This document shows positions 44,101-53,394 of a DNA stretch of 64,000 nucleotides, piece by piece. The notes beneath the pieces were generated by a model. That model did no database searches and had not been told where the DNA came from. It saw only the letters and a list, made by a program, of their open reading frames with translations. Every line of letters starts with the position of its first letter. Position 1 is the first letter of the stretch. Source of the DNA: Bradyrhizobium arachidis (GTDB lineage Bacteria > Pseudomonadota > Alphaproteobacteria > Rhizobiales > Xanthobacteraceae); assembly GCF_024758505.1 (NCBI RefSeq), contig NZ_CP077970.1, forward strand, positions 2,666,001 to 2,730,000. The letters run 5' to 3'. Made by a program: the position numbers and the translations under genes.

Positions 44101-45813
44101 ATGGCGTCCGCGCCCAATCCAGGTCCCTCTGCCGCCACCGCCGCGCTGGCAAGCGTCGCCGCGATCGGGATCTGGCGCCTGCTCGCCGTTGCGGCGCCGC
44201 AGCTAGCGGCGCTGGCGCTGATGGTGCAGACCGAGAACGATTTCGGCTCGCGCCTCGGCTTCATCCTGTCCTGGGGCATGCTCAATTTCTTCTGGCTCGC
44301 ACTGCTGCGCCGTCCCGCGCTGTCGGGCGCGCTGTCGCTGACCATGGTCGTGGTGCTGGTGCTGCTCTCGCGGCTCAAGCACGACGTCGTGCAGATGACG
44401 GTGAACTTCATCGATCTGATGATGATCGACCGCGACACCGTCGCCTTCCTGTTCACGATCTTCCCGAACCTGCGCTGGTCGGTGATCATGGCCGCCCTGG
44501 TCATCTTGCCGCTGATGTATTCGCTGTGGTGGCTCGATCCGTTCCGCGTCCGCCGGCTGCCGGCGCTCGCCTGCAAGCTCGCCTGCCTCGCGGCCCTGGT
44601 CGGCTATTCCATCAGCCACCCGGACGAAGCCTGGCGCGGCTATTACGACGACGGCTATCTGTCAAAGTTCTTCCGCTCCGGCGTGACGGCGGTCTCCGAC
44701 TTCATGCGCTACGGCTTCATGGAGTCGGCCGCCGCGAATGGCGAGCGGCTGAATATGCCGCTGGTCGATTCCTGCCACGCTGCCGGACGACGGCCGAACA
44801 TCATCATGGTCCATGATGAATCGAGTTTTGACATCCGCGCCGCTGACGGCATCAAGGTGCCGCCAGGCTATGGCGACCATTTCAAATCCTATGACGGCAG
44901 GCAGCGCACGTTCCTGGCCGAAAGCAATGGCGGGCCGAGCTGGTTCACCGAGTACAACGTGCTCGCCGGTCTCTCGTCGCGCTCGTTCGGCCGCTTCGCC
45001 TATTTCGTGACCCGCATCGCATCGGGCCGCGTCGAACGCGGATTGCCGCTGGCGCTGCGGCGCTGCGGCTACGACACCATGTCGCTCTATCCCGCCTACG
45101 GCGCCTTCATGAGCGCGCGGAGCTTTCAGGTCACCGCCGGCATCGAGCGCTTCTACGACGCCAAGGATCTCGGCGCCAAGGACGTCGAGCCGGACTCCTT
45201 CTTCTACGACAAGGCGCTCCAGTTGATGGGCGAGCGGACGCCGAACAAGCCGCTGTTCAGCTTCATCTATCTCGGCGCCAATCATTTCCCTTGGGAGACG
45301 CGCTTCCGCCCCGAGCTGACGCCGAACTGGCGCGCGCCGGGCAACGTGGCGTCGATCGACGAATATCTGCGCCGGCAGGCGATGAGCGCCGAGCAGTACA
45401 AGGCCTTCATCGCGGGCCTGAAGAAGAAGTTTCCGGGCGAGCCGTTTTTGATCGTCCGCTATGGCGATCACCAGCCGGAATTCGCGCCGCACATTCTCGA
45501 GCCGGGGCTCGATGAGGGCGCCCTCGGCAAGAAGCTCGACGCCTACGATCCGCGTCTCTACGCGACCTACTACGCGATCGACGCCATCAATTTCGAGCCG
45601 GTCAAGAGCGAGGCGGTGATGGACACGATCGATGCTGCGTATCTGCCGCTGGTGATCCAGGAAGCCGCCGGTGTCCCGCTCGATCCGTCCTTCGCCGTGC
45701 AGAAGGACATCATGCTGCGCTGCAAGGGCCTATTCTATAGCTGCAAGGATGGCGCCGAGGCGCGCCGTCTCAATCGTCTGTTGATCGACGCCGGCTTCGT
45801 GAAGAACCTCTAG
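44101..45813 (+). CDS. Membrane sulfatase-fold transferase, copy 1
   Basis: About 570 residues. Five or so N-terminal membrane segments (to about residue 170) anchor a periplasmic alkaline-phosphatase-superfamily domain. The metal/nucleophile region is NIIMVHDESSFDI, and the C-terminal metal site is VRYGDHQPEFA. GGPSWFTEYNVLAGLSSRSFG and FIYLGANHFPWETRFRPELTPNW fit LTA synthase/OpgB/EptA-like enzymes, which move phosphoglycerol or phosphoethanolamine onto glycans or lipids. Candidate target: periplasmic cyclic glucan. ATG 44101 is used; GTG 44092 is possible. A close paralogue follows. Confidence 0.8.
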   Translation: MASAPNPGPSAATAALASVAAIGIWRLLAVAAPQLAALALMVQTENDFGSRLGFILSWGMLNFFWLALLRRPALSGALSLTMVVVLVLLSRLKHDVVQMTVNFIDLMMIDRDTVAFLFTIFPNLRWSVIMAALVILPLMYSLWWLDPFRVRRLPALACKLACLAALVGYSISHPDEAWRGYYDDGYLSKFFRSGVTAVSDFMRYGFMESAAANGERLNMPLVDSCHAAGRRPNIIMVHDESSFDIRAADGIKVPPGYGDHFKSYDGRQRTFLAESNGGPSWFTEYNVLAGLSSRSFGRFAYFVTRIASGRVERGLPLALRRCGYDTMSLYPAYGAFMSARSFQVTAGIERFYDAKDLGAKDVEPDSFFYDKALQLMGERTPNKPLFSFIYLGANHFPWETRFRPELTPNWRAPGNVASIDEYLRRQAMSAEQYKAFIAGLKKKFPGEPFLIVRYGDHQPEFAPHILEPGLDEGALGKKLDAYDPRLYATYYAIDAINFEPVKSEAVMDTIDAAYLPLVIQEAAGVPLDPSFAVQKDIMLRCKGLFYSCKDGAEARRLNRLLIDAGFVKNL

Positions 45814-45854
45814 CCGCAAGGGAGGCTCAAATTTCAGCCTCCGTTAAACCTGGA

Positions 45855-47582
45855 ATGATCTGCATCCGCGTTGCGGCACGGCGCGGCGCCTGGTTTTACG
45901 CGGGTGTCGGCGTGCTCGCCATGCTACATCTTGCGGCGTTGGTCGTCCTGCTCGCTACCGAATACGGGCCTTTTGCGATCACGCTGTCGCTGTTGACGTG
46001 GATTTTTCTGAATTGCCTTTTCCTGCTTGTGCTGCCGCGGCCAGGCTTTTCCGCGGCGCTCGCGTTGATCTTGCTGGTGCTCTTGATCACGCTGTCGCGA
46101 TTCAAGTCTGGCATATTGGAATTGACGCTGACGTTCCTCGATTTCCTGATCATCGATCGCGATACGTTTTCGTTCCTGCTCTCGGTGTTTCCGCGGTTGC
46201 GGACTCAGTTGATCGTGGCGGCGATCGTTGCACTTCCTCTGTTGTGGGCGATCTGGCGGGCAGATCCGTTGCGCGCAGGACGCCGCCTCGTGCTGGCGAT
46301 CCTTGCTGCAACAACCGTGTCCATATCGGCCATGTCGGTCGCGGTGCCCGAGCGACCGTGGGAGCCATTCCAGGGCGTCAATCATATTTCCGGTCTCGCG
46401 CGCTCTGGCGTGGTGGCGGTGTCGCAACTGGCTTCGACAGGATGGATCGAGGCCGATCCACCTGCGAGCGGCTTGCTTCCCCTGGCCCCGGGAGCTTACG
46501 CCACGGACCAACCGGCGCGGCCGCTCGACGAAGAATGCGACACCGCCGCGAAGTTGCCGCATATCATTCTGCTGCTCGACGAGTCGAGCTTCGACATCTC
46601 CGCCGTGCCCGGGGTCAAGGTCCCGCCGGGGTACTCCGATTACTTCAAGTCCCTTGACGGCACGCAGCGCACCATGATGGCGGAGCCGACCGGCGGCCCC
46701 ACTTGGTACACTGAGTTCAATGTGCTGAGCGGCCTGTCGGCGCGATCGTTCGGCGACTTGAAGTTTTACGTCACCAGAATCGCCGCGGGCCACGTCACGC
46801 GCGGACTGCCGCGGTCGCTGCAACGCTGCGGATACAACACCTTCTCGCTCTATCCGAGCTACGGCGATTTCCTATCTGCGCGCTCGTTCCAGAAGGGTGT
46901 CGGCGTCGGCCAGTTCATCGACATGGCGGCTATGGGTGTCCATCAGGACATGCAGCCTGACAAGTTCTACTTCGACCAGGCCTTGAAGGTGCTTGCGGAC
47001 CAGCAACTCTCGCAGTCGCCGATCTTCATGTTCGTGTATCTCACGGCCAATCATTTTCCCTGGTGGAACGTCTACCGGCCCGATTTGACGCCAGACTGGG
47101 CTCCGCTGGGAAATGCGGCGGAGACCGACGAATACGTCCGTCGTCAGACCGTGACAGCGAAGGAGTACCGCGATTTCACCGCGCGGTTGGCGGACGACTA
47201 TCCAGATCAATCATTTCTGATCTTGCGTTTCGGCGATCATCAACCTGCCATCTCGCAGCAATTGCTTGAGCCCGGCATCGACCGGAAATTGCTGGCGCAA
47301 CGCATGATGACCAGAGATCCGCGTTACTTCTCCACGTACTATGCGTTGGATGGAATCAACTTCCGACCGGCCGATCTATCGTCGGCGCTCGAAACACTCG
47401 ATGCCGCCTATATCCCGATCGTAATCCAGGATGCCGCAGGGGTCCCGCTCGACCCGTCCTTCAAGGAGCAGAAGAAGATCATGCTCCGTTGCAAGGGCAT
47501 CTTCTACGACTGCAAGGACGGCACCGAGGCGCGCCGCTTCAACCGCCTGATGATCAATGCCGGGATGATCCGCGGGCTGTAG
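45855..47582 (+). CDS. Membrane sulfatase-fold transferase, copy 2
   Basis: A protein of 575 residues with the same plan as copy 1: N-terminal membrane segments (FYAGVGVLAMLHLAALVVLLA, LILLVLLITLS, LIVAAIVALPLLWAIW), then HIILLLDESSFDISAVPGVKVPPGY, GGPTWYTEFNVLSGLSARSFG, FVYLTANHFPWWNVYRPDLTPDW, FGDHQPAIS and the end GIFYDCKDGTEARRFNRLMINAGMI. Clear full-length similarity with copy 1 but many differences, so the duplication is old. It starts 41 bases after copy 1. Confidence 0.82.
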   Translation: MICIRVAARRGAWFYAGVGVLAMLHLAALVVLLATEYGPFAITLSLLTWIFLNCLFLLVLPRPGFSAALALILLVLLITLSRFKSGILELTLTFLDFLIIDRDTFSFLLSVFPRLRTQLIVAAIVALPLLWAIWRADPLRAGRRLVLAILAATTVSISAMSVAVPERPWEPFQGVNHISGLARSGVVAVSQLASTGWIEADPPASGLLPLAPGAYATDQPARPLDEECDTAAKLPHIILLLDESSFDISAVPGVKVPPGYSDYFKSLDGTQRTMMAEPTGGPTWYTEFNVLSGLSARSFGDLKFYVTRIAAGHVTRGLPRSLQRCGYNTFSLYPSYGDFLSARSFQKGVGVGQFIDMAAMGVHQDMQPDKFYFDQALKVLADQQLSQSPIFMFVYLTANHFPWWNVYRPDLTPDWAPLGNAAETDEYVRRQTVTAKEYRDFTARLADDYPDQSFLILRFGDHQPAISQQLLEPGIDRKLLAQRMMTRDPRYFSTYYALDGINFRPADLSSALETLDAAYIPIVIQDAAGVPLDPSFKEQKKIMLRCKGIFYDCKDGTEARRFNRLMINAGMIRGL

Positions 47583-47600
47583 CGCAGCCCGTCAGCCGTG

Positions 47601-49160
47601 CTACCGCTTTCCCACCTTCTCCCACAGCCACTTCGCCACCGCATCCGGCGACGAGTTTGCATCGTTGCCGCTCGCGCGCAGGTTGGCCTCGCGCATGGTG
47701 GCGATGTCGATCTTCCCGAGCAGCGGCTTGAGCGCGGCTTGCAGGCGCTCATCGCCGGCGCGTTTCGGAGCGAGCAACAGGATCGCGTCATAGGGCGGGA
47801 TCGCATTCCTGGGATCATCGAGTGCCACGAGGTCGTATTTTGCGATCAGACCGTCGCTGGTGTAGCCGGCGATGACGTCGACCTCACCCGAGGCGACTGC
47901 CGCATACATGAAGTCCGGCTGCATCTGGCGTTGTCCGCGGAATGCGAGCCCATAGGCCCCGCGGAGCGCCGCCCATTCCGGTCGCGAGAAGAATTCGTAG
48001 TCGCCGGCAATCGACATCGTCGATGTGTGCGTCGCGAGATCGGCGATCGTGCGGATACCGAGCGCCTCGGCACGCTTCCTCGGCATCACCAGCGCATAGG
48101 CGTTCTCAAAACCGAGCTCGCCGAGCAGGGTGATATTCTCCTTGGCCAGTGCTGTCTTCAGCTCGGTCAGCAATTCCGCGCGCGGCTTGATGTCGGTGCG
48201 GTGCAGCTGGTTGGCCCACAGCGTGCCGGAATAATCGACATAGAGGTCGATGTCCCCGGCCTTCAGCGCCCCGAAGATCACGCTCGAGCCGAGACCGGAC
48301 CTGGTCGTTGCGGAGAGCCCGGCCACCTGCATCCGGTCCCGGATCAGCGACGACAGCACATATTGTTCGGCAAAGGTTTTTGCGCCGACGATATAATTCG
48401 ACGACGACCGCGCCAGCGACGGCACCAGCGTTGCAGCGACCAGCGCCGCGATGCCGAGGCCGCCGATCGCGGTGCGTGCGCGGCTGCGGCGACGCAAGCC
48501 AGTCTCGATCAGGCCGAGCAGTTGATCGACCAGCAGTGCCAGCACGGCGGACGCGAGGCAGCCGAACAGCACGAACACCCAGTTTTGGGTCTGGAGCCCC
48601 GCAAAGATGTAATTGCCGAGGCTGGTCTGCCCGATCGGCGTCGACAGCGTCGCAGTGCCGATTACCCACACCGCGGCGGTGCGGATGCCTGCCATCATCA
48701 CCGGCAGCGCCAGCGGCAGCTCGACCATGACCAGCGACTGCCGTTCGGTCATACCGACGCCCTGTGCGGCCTCGATCAAGGCAGGGTCGATGCCGTTCAA
48801 TCCGGTGATGCCGTTGCGCAGCACCGGCAGCATGGAATAGAGCGCCAGCGCCAGCATCGCGGGCAGGAAACCGAAGGCCGAGAACGAGACGCCGAGCCAG
48901 GACAGCGTCACGGATGCCGCCAGCAGCAAGAGCGGATAGAACAGCGCAAGCAGGGCCAGTCCCGGCACCGTCTGCACGATGCTGGCGAGCGCCAGCAGCA
49001 CGCTGCGCGCCAAGGGGCGGTTGCGGCAGAGGATCGCGAGCGGCAGGCTGACGACCAATCCGAGCGCGAGCGCGGCAAGGCTCACCCGCACATGATTGCC
49101 GAGATAGTCGGGCAGGTGGGACAGCGCCTCACCCCAGCGCGGATCGGACAACAGGCTCAT
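47601..49160 (-). CDS. Fused ABC permease and substrate-binding protein (OpuBC / EgtU-like)
   Basis: A protein of 519 residues. Residues 1 to about 220 are a permease (HVRVSLAALALGLVVSLPLAIL, EAAQGVGMTERQSLVMVELPLALPVMMAGIRTAAVWVIGTATLSTPIG). The rest, after a hydrophobic segment near 235-250, is an OpuAC-type binding domain (IVGAKTFAEQYVLSSLI, GDIDLYVDYSGTLW, TIADLATHTSTMSIAGDYEFFSRPEW, DVIAGYTSDGLIAKYDLVALDDP). Ligands of the family are betaine, choline, carnitine or ergothioneine. The start overlaps the ATPase stop by ATGA. Confidence 0.88.
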   Translation of the reverse strand: MSLLSDPRWGEALSHLPDYLGNHVRVSLAALALGLVVSLPLAILCRNRPLARSVLLALASIVQTVPGLALLALFYPLLLLAASVTLSWLGVSFSAFGFLPAMLALALYSMLPVLRNGITGLNGIDPALIEAAQGVGMTERQSLVMVELPLALPVMMAGIRTAAVWVIGTATLSTPIGQTSLGNYIFAGLQTQNWVFVLFGCLASAVLALLVDQLLGLIETGLRRRSRARTAIGGLGIAALVAATLVPSLARSSSNYIVGAKTFAEQYVLSSLIRDRMQVAGLSATTRSGLGSSVIFGALKAGDIDLYVDYSGTLWANQLHRTDIKPRAELLTELKTALAKENITLLGELGFENAYALVMPRKRAEALGIRTIADLATHTSTMSIAGDYEFFSRPEWAALRGAYGLAFRGQRQMQPDFMYAAVASGEVDVIAGYTSDGLIAKYDLVALDDPRNAIPPYDAILLLAPKRAGDERLQAALKPLLGKIDIATMREANLRASGNDANSSPDAVAKWLWEKVGKR

Positions 49161-49939
49161 GCTGCGCCACCCAGAGGCAGGCGCTCGTTCAAGCGCTCGA
49201 CTTGACGCCGCGGCGTGCGCAACAGCTCTAGTACATAGGCGTCGCTGCTCTTGGCGAGCTCCGCCGGCGTGCCCTGCGCAAGCAATTTGCCGGCGCGCAT
49301 CACCGCGATGCGGTCGGCGAGCAGGATCGCTTCCGTCATGTCGTGTGTGATCATGATTGTGGTGAGCCCGAGCTTGCGATGCAGCTCGCGATAGTCGTCT
49401 CCCAGCGCGTCCCGGGTGAGGGGATCGAGCGCACCAAAGGGCTCGTCCATCAGCACGATGCGCGGACGTGCCGCAAGCGCCCGCGCCACGCCAACGCGCT
49501 GGCGCTGTCCGCCGGAGAGCGCCGCTGGCAGACGGTCGCGATGCTCGCCGCGGTCGAGCCTGACGAGGTCGAGCAGCTCGTCGACGCGCGCAGCGATCTC
49601 GTCCGCGGGCGTTCCCAACAGCTTTGGCGTGATGCCGACATTGTCGCCGACGCTCAGATGCGGGAACAACCCGCCGCTCTGGAAGACGTAGCCGATGCGG
49701 CGTCGCAGCGCGACCGGGTCGACTTGGCTGACGTCTTCCCCTTCGACTGTGATCGTGCCGCTGTTAGCCTCGATCAGCCGGTTGGTGAGCCGCAGCAGGG
49801 TGGTCTTGCCCGAGCCGGAGCCGCCGACAACAGCCAAAAATTCGCTCTCGGCAATGTCGAGCGAGACGTCGTCCACCGCCGTGACGCGGCCGAACGTCTT
49901 GGCGACCTGGGCATAGCCGATCATGGGTTTGGAAGGCAT
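49157..49939 (-). CDS. ABC transporter ATP-binding protein for the OpuBC-like permease
   Basis: About 260 residues. Walker A GGSGSGKTT, Q-loop FQSGGLFPHLSV, signature ALSGGQRQRVGVARALA, Walker B RIVLMDEPFGALDP and H-loop ITHDMTEAILLADR. No CBS domains, unlike OpuAA. I chose the ATG at 49939; the frame is open to 50092 without similarity. Its stop overlaps the fused permease gene (ATGA), so the two make a complete importer. Confidence 0.9.
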   Translation of the reverse strand: MPSKPMIGYAQVAKTFGRVTAVDDVSLDIAESEFLAVVGGSGSGKTTLLRLTNRLIEANSGTITVEGEDVSQVDPVALRRRIGYVFQSGGLFPHLSVGDNVGITPKLLGTPADEIAARVDELLDLVRLDRGEHRDRLPAALSGGQRQRVGVARALAARPRIVLMDEPFGALDPLTRDALGDDYRELHRKLGLTTIMITHDMTEAILLADRIAVMRAGKLLAQGTPAELAKSSDAYVLELLRTPRRQVERLNERLPLGGAA

Positions 49940-50078
49940 CGGGCGGTCTCGCTCTTCTCTTACCCTCCCTCCAGGGGAGTAAGCGCACGGCGTCATGCAT
50001 GCGTACCACGCTTGGCCGCTCGATTGAACTTGCCGCCGCAAGACGCTAAGGCATCCGACGAAAGCGGGGAGGACAGGC

Positions 50079-50897
50079 ATGACAACGTCCACGGCCGTGG
50101 CGCTGGAGGATACGACGGTTGCGTTCCGGCTGGGCGACGAGCGCGTCTACACGGCGGTCGAGAAGGCCCGGCTGACGGTCGCGCCGGGCGAGTTCGTCGC
50201 CATCGTCGGTCCGACCGGCTGCGGAAAATCCACGCTGCTCAATGTCGCCGCAGGGCTGCTGAAACCCGCTGCCGGGAGCGTCACCCTGTTCGATCGGCCG
50301 CTGACTGGGCTTAATAAGGACGCCGGCTACCTGTTCCAGGCAGACGCGCTGTTCCCGTGGAAGACCGCGATCGACAACGTCGCGATCGGGCTCGAGATCA
50401 AGGGCACGCCGCGCACGGAAGCCTTGGCCCGTGCCCAGAAATGGCTGACATCGGTCGGGCTCGGCGCCTTCGCGGGCCGCTATCCGCATATGCTATCGGG
50501 TGGCCAGCGCAAGCGCGTGGCGCTGGCGCAGGTCCTGATCCGCGATCCCAAGATACTCCTGATGGACGAGCCGTTCGGTCCCCTCGATGCCCAGACCCGC
50601 CAGGTGATGGGCAATCTGCTGCTCGACCTCTGGAACGCCGATCGCAAGGCCGTGCTGTTCGTGACCCATGATCTGGAGGAGGCGATCGCGCTCGCCGATC
50701 GCGTCGTCATCATGTCGGCGGGGCCGTCCTCGCGCATCATCGGCGATTGGCGCGTGACGCTGCCGCGGCCCCGCGACATCTTTGAGGTGCGGCTGGACAA
50801 GGAGTTCCACGCGCTCCACCGCGAAATCTGGAGCGTGCTCAAGGACGAGGTGATGAAGGGTTACGCCCAGTCCACCCATGCGGCGGAGGCGGTCTGA
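50079..50897 (+). CDS. ABC transporter ATP-binding protein (nitrate/sulfonate/taurine type)
   Basis: A protein of 272 residues. Walker A GPTGCGKST, FQADALFPWKTAIDNVAIGLEIKG, signature MLSGGQRKRVALAQVLI, Walker B ILLMDEPFGPLDAQTR and H-loop VTHDLEEAIALADRVVIMS: the SsuB/TauB/NrtD pattern. It shares its last base with the permease start (TGATG). It is divergent from the OpuBC-like system. Confidence 0.92.
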   Translation: MTTSTAVALEDTTVAFRLGDERVYTAVEKARLTVAPGEFVAIVGPTGCGKSTLLNVAAGLLKPAAGSVTLFDRPLTGLNKDAGYLFQADALFPWKTAIDNVAIGLEIKGTPRTEALARAQKWLTSVGLGAFAGRYPHMLSGGQRKRVALAQVLIRDPKILLMDEPFGPLDAQTRQVMGNLLLDLWNADRKAVLFVTHDLEEAIALADRVVIMSAGPSSRIIGDWRVTLPRPRDIFEVRLDKEFHALHREIWSVLKDEVMKGYAQSTHAAEAV

Positions 50898-51685
50898 TGT
50901 CGCGCCTTACGCTGTTGTCGTTGCAAGTGCTGGTCGCGGTGGTCGCGATCGTGCTGTGGCAGGTGCTCTCGACCGTCCCGGTGTTCGGAAAAATCCTGCT
51001 GCCGCCGTTCTTCTTCTCCAATCCGGTCGACGTGTTCAGCCAGATCGTCAAATGGTTCTCGACCGGAGTGATCTGGAAGCATCTGGGGATCACGCTCGTG
51101 GAGTCTGTCCTCGCCTTCGTGATCGGCTCGGTCGGCGGCGCGCTGGTCGGCTTCTGGTTCGCGCGCCAGCCGCGCGTCGCCGCGGTGTTCGACCCCTATG
51201 TGAAAATGATCAACGCCTTGCCGCGCGTCGTGCTGGCGCCGATCTTCGCGCTGTGGCTCGGCCTCGGAATCTGGTCGAAGGTGGCGCTCGGCGTGACGTT
51301 GGTGTTCTTCATCGTGTTCTTCAATGTCTACCAGGGCGTCAAGGAAGTCAGCCGCACCGTGCTCGACAACGGCCGCATGCTCGGCATGAGCGAGGCGCAG
51401 TTGACGCGACATGTTTACTTTCCGTCGGCACTGTCCTGGATGTTCTCCTCGCTGCACACCTCCGTCGGTTTTGCCGTGGTCGGCGCCGTCGTCGGCGAAT
51501 ATCTCGGCTCCGCCGCCGGTCTCGGTTATCTGATCCAGCAGGCCGAGGGCATCTTCGACGTCGCCGGCGTGTTCGCCGGCATGTTCGTGCTGTCGGCCTT
51601 CGTCATCCTGATCGACTTTGGCGTGACCTTGGTCGAGCGCCGGCTGCTGGTGTGGCGGCCCACGGCGACGGATGGGCGAGGGTAG
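50897..51685 (+). CDS. ABC transporter permease (nitrate/sulfonate/taurine type)
   Basis: A protein of 262 residues with six membrane segments and the permease motif EVSRTVLDNGRMLGMSEAQLTRHVYFPSALSWMFSSLHTSVGFAVVGAVVGEYLGS (EAA loop followed by the VGEYLGS end). TLLSLQVLVAVVAIVLWQVLSTV starts it. It pairs with the upstream ATPase; the binding protein is probably that at 52324, beyond a gene on the other strand. Confidence 0.92.
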   Translation: MSRLTLLSLQVLVAVVAIVLWQVLSTVPVFGKILLPPFFFSNPVDVFSQIVKWFSTGVIWKHLGITLVESVLAFVIGSVGGALVGFWFARQPRVAAVFDPYVKMINALPRVVLAPIFALWLGLGIWSKVALGVTLVFFIVFFNVYQGVKEVSRTVLDNGRMLGMSEAQLTRHVYFPSALSWMFSSLHTSVGFAVVGAVVGEYLGSAAGLGYLIQQAEGIFDVAGVFAGMFVLSAFVILIDFGVTLVERRLLVWRPTATDGRG

Positions 51686-51733
51686 AACCGCCGGACCCGC
51701 GCCCTGGCGCGAGCCCGGAGGCTGACTGGGGCT

Positions 51734-52183
51734 TTAATCCAGCAGCTTGGTATCGTCAGGCGCCTGCGGTGGCGTCTTGATGGCGATGGCCTTGACCTGG
51801 CCGCTGATCGGCTTGGTGCCGCCATGCGGCGTTCCCTTCGGGATGATGACGAGGTCGCCAGGCTTCACCGTCACCTCCTTGTCGCCGAGCCAGATCGTGC
51901 CGGTGCCGTCGAGGATGTACTGGATCTCGTTGGTGTTGGGATGCAGGTGCTTCGGCACATTGCCGACCTGGATCGACACAGTGGCGCCGTCGGCGCTCGC
52001 GAACATCTTGGAACGGTAGCCGACATTGTTGGCGGGCCCGAGCGCCTCGCCTTCCATCTCGCCGGTATGGATGATCTGTGCGGTGATGTTTTCCGCGGCC
52101 CACGCCGGTTGCAGCAGATAGGTGACGCCGCATCCGGCGGCAAAGGCAGCGGCAATCGACAGCGCGGCTGCAAGGCGGTTCAT
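51734..52183 (-). CDS. Exported cupin-domain protein
   Basis: A protein of 149 residues with a signal peptide or anchor (LAAALSIAAAFAAGCGVTYLLQPAWA). The cupin motifs are HLHPNTNEIQYILDGTGTIWLG and GDLVIIPKGTPHGG, with His/Glu ligands for a metal. Its lack of other domains leaves the reaction open. It is inserted on the minus strand between the permease and its likely binding protein gene. Confidence 0.85.
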   Translation of the reverse strand: MNRLAAALSIAAAFAAGCGVTYLLQPAWAAENITAQIIHTGEMEGEALGPANNVGYRSKMFASADGATVSIQVGNVPKHLHPNTNEIQYILDGTGTIWLGDKEVTVKPGDLVIIPKGTPHGGTKPISGQVKAIAIKTPPQAPDDTKLLD

Positions 52184-52323
52184 GGGCAGTTCTCCCGGTC
52201 CCTAGGATTGTTGTTGTGACTTCATGCTATTGCGTCGAAAGACGGATGAACAGGGTCTTGCGCCGAGCTTCTCAAGCCCGGTCGGCTCCTCTATGGTGCC
52301 GCCAGCCGAACGGAGGAAAACCA

Positions 52324-53352
52324 ATGAAGAACACGATTGCCAGGCTCGCGGGCGCGCTGCTCGCGCTCACCCTCTCAAGCGGTCTCGCCGCAGCGCAAAG
52401 CAAGGTTACCATCGCCGTCGGCGGCGGCGCCTGCCTGTGCTACCTGCCCACGGTGCTGGCCAAGCAGCTCGGCGAATATGAGAAGGCCGGCGTCAATGTC
52501 GAGCTCGTCGACCTCAAGGGCGGCTCGGATGCGCTGAAAGCCGTGCTCGGCGGCAGCGCCGACGTGGTCTCCGGCTATTTCGACCATTGCGTCAACCTCG
52601 CCGCCAAGAAGCAGGAACTCCAGGCCTTCGTGGTCTACGACCGCTATCCCGGCCTCGTGCTCGTCGTGTCGCCCTCGCACACCAATGAGATCAAGTCGAT
52701 CAAGGATCTCGCCGGCAAGAAGGTCGGCGTCAGCGCGCCCGGTTCGTCGACCGACTTCTTCCTCAAGTTTCTCCTGAAGAAGAACGGCCTCGATCCCGCC
52801 GGCACTGCCGTGATCGGCGTCGGCCTCGGCGCCACCGCCGTGGCCGCGATGGAGCAGGGCCAGATCGATGCCGCCGTGATGCTCGATCCCTCCGTCACCG
52901 TGCTCCAGGGCAGCCACAAGGATCTGCGCATCCTCAGCGACACCCGCACGCAGAAGGACACGCTCGATACATTTGGCGGCGAATATCCGGGCGGCGCGCT
53001 CTACTCGACCACGGCCTGGGTCAACGGTCACGAGAAGGAGACGCAGGCACTGACCAACGCGATCGTGGGCACGCTGGCCTGGATCCACTCGCACACGCCG
53101 GAAGAGATCATGGCCAAGATGCCGGACGAGATGGTCGGCAAGAACAAGGACCTCTATCTCGCCGCGCTGAAGAACACGATCCCGATGTTCTCTACGACCG
53201 GCAAGATGGATCCGAAGGGCGCGGACGCCGTGCTCGCGGTGTTCAGCGTCGGCTCGCCCGAAGTTGCCGCCGCCAAGATCGATGTCAGCAAGACCTTCAC
53301 CAACAAGTTCGTCGACCAGGCCAAGAAAACCACGGGAATGAATGCCAAATAA
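52324..53352 (+). CDS. ABC substrate-binding protein (NMT1/SsuA-like)
   Basis: A protein of 342 residues with a signal peptide ending near GLAAAQS. KVTIAVGGGACLCYLPTVLAKQLGEYEKAGVNVELVDLKGGSDALKAVLGGSADVVSGYF is the NMT1/nitrate-sulfonate-taurine start, and LAGKKVGVSAPGSSTDFFLKFLLKKNGLDP is typical. CGGAGGAAAACC lies upstream. It probably serves the ATPase and permease at 50079-51685. The ligand could be a sulfonate, a pyrimidine precursor or an aromatic acid. Confidence 0.88.
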   Translation: MKNTIARLAGALLALTLSSGLAAAQSKVTIAVGGGACLCYLPTVLAKQLGEYEKAGVNVELVDLKGGSDALKAVLGGSADVVSGYFDHCVNLAAKKQELQAFVVYDRYPGLVLVVSPSHTNEIKSIKDLAGKKVGVSAPGSSTDFFLKFLLKKNGLDPAGTAVIGVGLGATAVAAMEQGQIDAAVMLDPSVTVLQGSHKDLRILSDTRTQKDTLDTFGGEYPGGALYSTTAWVNGHEKETQALTNAIVGTLAWIHSHTPEEIMAKMPDEMVGKNKDLYLAALKNTIPMFSTTGKMDPKGADAVLAVFSVGSPEVAAAKIDVSKTFTNKFVDQAKKTTGMNAK

Positions 53353-53394
53353 TGCGTCAAGCAAAAGGCATAAAGGCGTGATACCCAAGGCGCC

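Noticed and set aside
47598..49205. 535-codon plus-strand frame opposite the fused permease
   Set aside because: Antisense shadow with low-complexity Arg/Gln-rich content.
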